Below, piece after piece: positions 5,367-6,441 of a DNA stretch of 6,441 nt (position 1 is the stretch's first letter; each line of letters opens with the position of its first letter). The notes under the pieces are model-generated. The model had not been told where the DNA came from. It searched no databases and saw only the letters and a list, made by a program, of their open reading frames with translations. The stretch covers positions 1 to 6,441 of the forward strand of contig MGSU01000257.1 of the NCBI GenBank assembly GCA_001799195.1, in the 5' to 3' direction. Origin of the DNA: Deltaproteobacteria bacterium RIFOXYA12_FULL_61_11. GTDB lineage: Bacteria; Bdellovibrionota_F; JAHFAK01; YA12-FULL-61-11. The position numbers were made by a program, and so were the translations under genes.

Positions 5367-6278
5367 ATGAAACCTTCTTCCTATAATCACCTTCGGTTGG
5401 TACTGCTCGGTGTGGTGTGGGGGTCGGCCTTCGTGTCCCTGAAGACCGCCTCGACGGCCTTGACGCCTTCCTGGCTGTTGGTCTCGCGCCTGGGGTTGAC
5501 CACCCTCGCCTTGCTGCCCTTGGCCCTAGTCCGACGGCAGCGGCACCCGCTCGCGGTGAGGTGGAGGGACTTCGCGGTGCTGGTCTTCTTGTCGCTGGTC
5601 GGTCTGACCATTCCCTTCTGGATGGTCAACTGGGCGATCTTGCACCTCGATACCGCCGTGACCTCGATCCTCAACAGCACCATGCCGTTGTTCGTACTGC
5701 CTTTATCCTTCTTTTTGTTGCAGGAGCCGACCAGGCCGCTCCGCCTTCTCGGCGTGCTGCTCGGCTTTGTCGGCGTGGTCGTGCTCAGCGCTCCCCCTGA
5801 TGGCGATTGGAGCGCGGCTCCGCCCTGGCCGGCTCTCTTCGTGGTTCTGGCCGCTTTTTGCTATGCCCTGGGCACGGTGGTCACCCAGCGCTGGCTCCTT
5901 CACCTGGATACCGTGGTGCTCAACCTCTTTCAGTTTGGCCTCGCCGCGCTCTGGGCCACCTTGGCCATGGTGGTGGTGCAAGACCCCCTCCCGGCCTGGC
6001 CGACTCCCTGGGTGTTCCTCTCTCTGCTCCACCTGGGCTTGATCTGTTCCGCCGCGGCCATGTTGGTCTGGCTGGCTCTCTTGCGCGACGCGGGTTCGCC
6101 CTACAGTTCCTTGGTCACCTACCTTATTCCCGTGGTGGCGGTACTCATCGGTTTCCTCGTCCTGGACGAACGCCTGGATACGAAGGCACTGGTCGGTACC
6201 GGACTGGTCCTGGTCGGGGTGCTTCTGGCGGCTACCGTCGGGAACCCGGCTCGAAGCGGGTTGGGACAAACACGCTAG
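5367..6278 (+). CDS. EamA/DMT-family inner-membrane transporter
   Basis: This 303-residue protein is a drug/metabolite-transporter-superfamily permease with two EamA repeats, the usual length and topology for the family. Ten hydrophobic helices can be placed at about 10-27, 34-54, 68-88, 97-118, 125-141, 153-173, 183-204, 213-236, 247-267 and 272-291. The first repeat shows the family pattern in LLGVVWGSAFV near the N-terminus, the N-S-T-M-P-L-F helix 4 motif (103-109) and LLQEP before helix 5. The second repeat shows SLVTYLIPVVAVLIGFLVLDE (approximately 248-268), the matching helix-end acidic motif. Such proteins export or import small metabolites such as amino acids or their analogues; the substrate here cannot be told. 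The start at 5367 lacks a good ribosome binding site but is the only one that keeps helix 1. It is divergent from the protease operon and convergent with the next gene, so probably a single-gene unit. Confidence 0.92.
   Translation: MKPSSYNHLRLVLLGVVWGSAFVSLKTASTALTPSWLLVSRLGLTTLALLPLALVRRQRHPLAVRWRDFAVLVFLSLVGLTIPFWMVNWAILHLDTAVTSILNSTMPLFVLPLSFFLLQEPTRPLRLLGVLLGFVGVVVLSAPPDGDWSAAPPWPALFVVLAAFCYALGTVVTQRWLLHLDTVVLNLFQFGLAALWATLAMVVVQDPLPAWPTPWVFLSLLHLGLICSAAAMLVWLALLRDAGSPYSSLVTYLIPVVAVLIGFLVLDERLDTKALVGTGLVLVGVLLAATVGNPARSGLGQTR
6243..6262. terminator. weak hairpin at the 3' end of the transporter gene
   Basis: AACCCG (6243-6248) pairs with CGGGTT (6257-6262) around 8 nt, overlapping the last codons of the transporter gene and facing the convergent gene beyond. 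No T-run follows on either strand. A second small palindrome, CCGATCGG (6285-6292), fills the gap before the next gene. Confidence 0.25.
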
Positions 6279-6292
6279 GTTGTGCCGATCGG

Positions 6293-6441
6293 TCAGAAGA
6301 AGCTGCGCATGCCGAGGACTCCGCCGAGGGCGGCGTTGAAGTCCTGCGCGAAGATCAGTTCGGGGGCCAGCTCGACGAAGAAGTCGAGTGGGGAATCGGG
6401 GATGTAGTAACAGATGCCGAAGGGCAGGCGCAGCCCGATGT
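6293..6441 (-). CDS. C-terminal fragment of a probable outer membrane beta-barrel protein
   Basis: The minus strand has an open frame entering from the right edge and ending at a TGA at 6293-6295, giving 48 C-terminal residues. The fragment reads IGLRLPFGICYYIPDSPLD, then FFVELAPELIF, and ends GGVLGMRSFF. Strand-like alternation, the L-P-F-G...Y-x-I-P-x-x-P-L-D-F-F-V-E-L-A-P pattern and a C-terminal Phe are typical of small outer membrane beta-barrel proteins whose last strand is recognised by the BAM machinery. The 5' part lies outside the window, so length, signal peptide and exact family cannot be judged. It converges on the transporter gene with a 14-bp gap. Confidence 0.6.
   Translation of the reverse strand, partial: IGLRLPFGICYYIPDSPLDFFVELAPELIFAQDFNAALGGVLGMRSFF

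Noticed and set aside
5382-5387. Perfect TATAAT
   Set aside because: It lies inside the transporter codons 6-7, has no matching -35 17 bp upstream, and would start transcription within the gene.
5703-6269. Minus-strand frame of 188 codons opposite the transporter
   Set aside because: It is a shadow of the EamA transporter gene, rich in Gln, His, Glu and Gly, with no family pattern.
1-6441. CRISPR array, tRNA or rRNA genes, insertion sequence ends
   Set aside because: No regularly spaced repeats, no cloverleaf-like segment and no transposase or terminal inverted repeats were seen.

Overview
The window is a high-GC bacterial chromosomal segment. Signal peptides, a Deg/HtrA envelope protease and an outer-membrane-type protein ending in Phe point to a Gram-negative host, probably a gammaproteobacterium. 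That placement is inferred from gene style, not from a marker gene.

Layout, left to right. (1) Positions 1-134 have no protein gene but fold into three successive strong hairpins starting at a GTGCG. This looks like the 5' end of a group II intron (domain I), cut off next to the toxin gene. (2) A minus-strand type II toxin-antitoxin operon follows: a Phd/YefM-family antitoxin (506-742) and a VapC-like PIN toxin (135-509), overlapping by ATGA. A good promoter and a TGTACA-containing palindrome lie upstream at 795-823. (3) Divergently, a plus-strand alpha/beta hydrolase (930-2120) has its own promoter-like element at 859-887. (4) A convergent hairpin at 2178-2201 separates it from (5) a minus-strand two-gene operon. 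The first gene (3660-5114) is an exported Deg/HtrA serine protease with an intact His-Asp-Ser triad, a PDZ domain and a C-terminal region resembling that of the plant Deg9 type. The second (2206-3663) overlaps it by ATGA and is a full-length paralog that has lost the catalytic His and Ser, so it looks like a pseudoprotease. (6) A divergent 252-bp intergenic region leads to (7) a plus-strand EamA/DMT-family ten-helix transporter (5367-6278). (8) The C-terminal 48 residues of a probable outer membrane beta-barrel protein run off the right edge on the minus strand.

The most interesting item is the translationally coupled active-protease/pseudoprotease pair. Both products carry signal peptides and the same PDZ plus C-terminal architecture, which suggests a mixed or regulated periplasmic complex (inference). 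The other genes look like independent units rather than one system: the toxin-antitoxin module stabilises itself, the hydrolase has no visible functional partner, and the transporter is a stand-alone inner-membrane permease.
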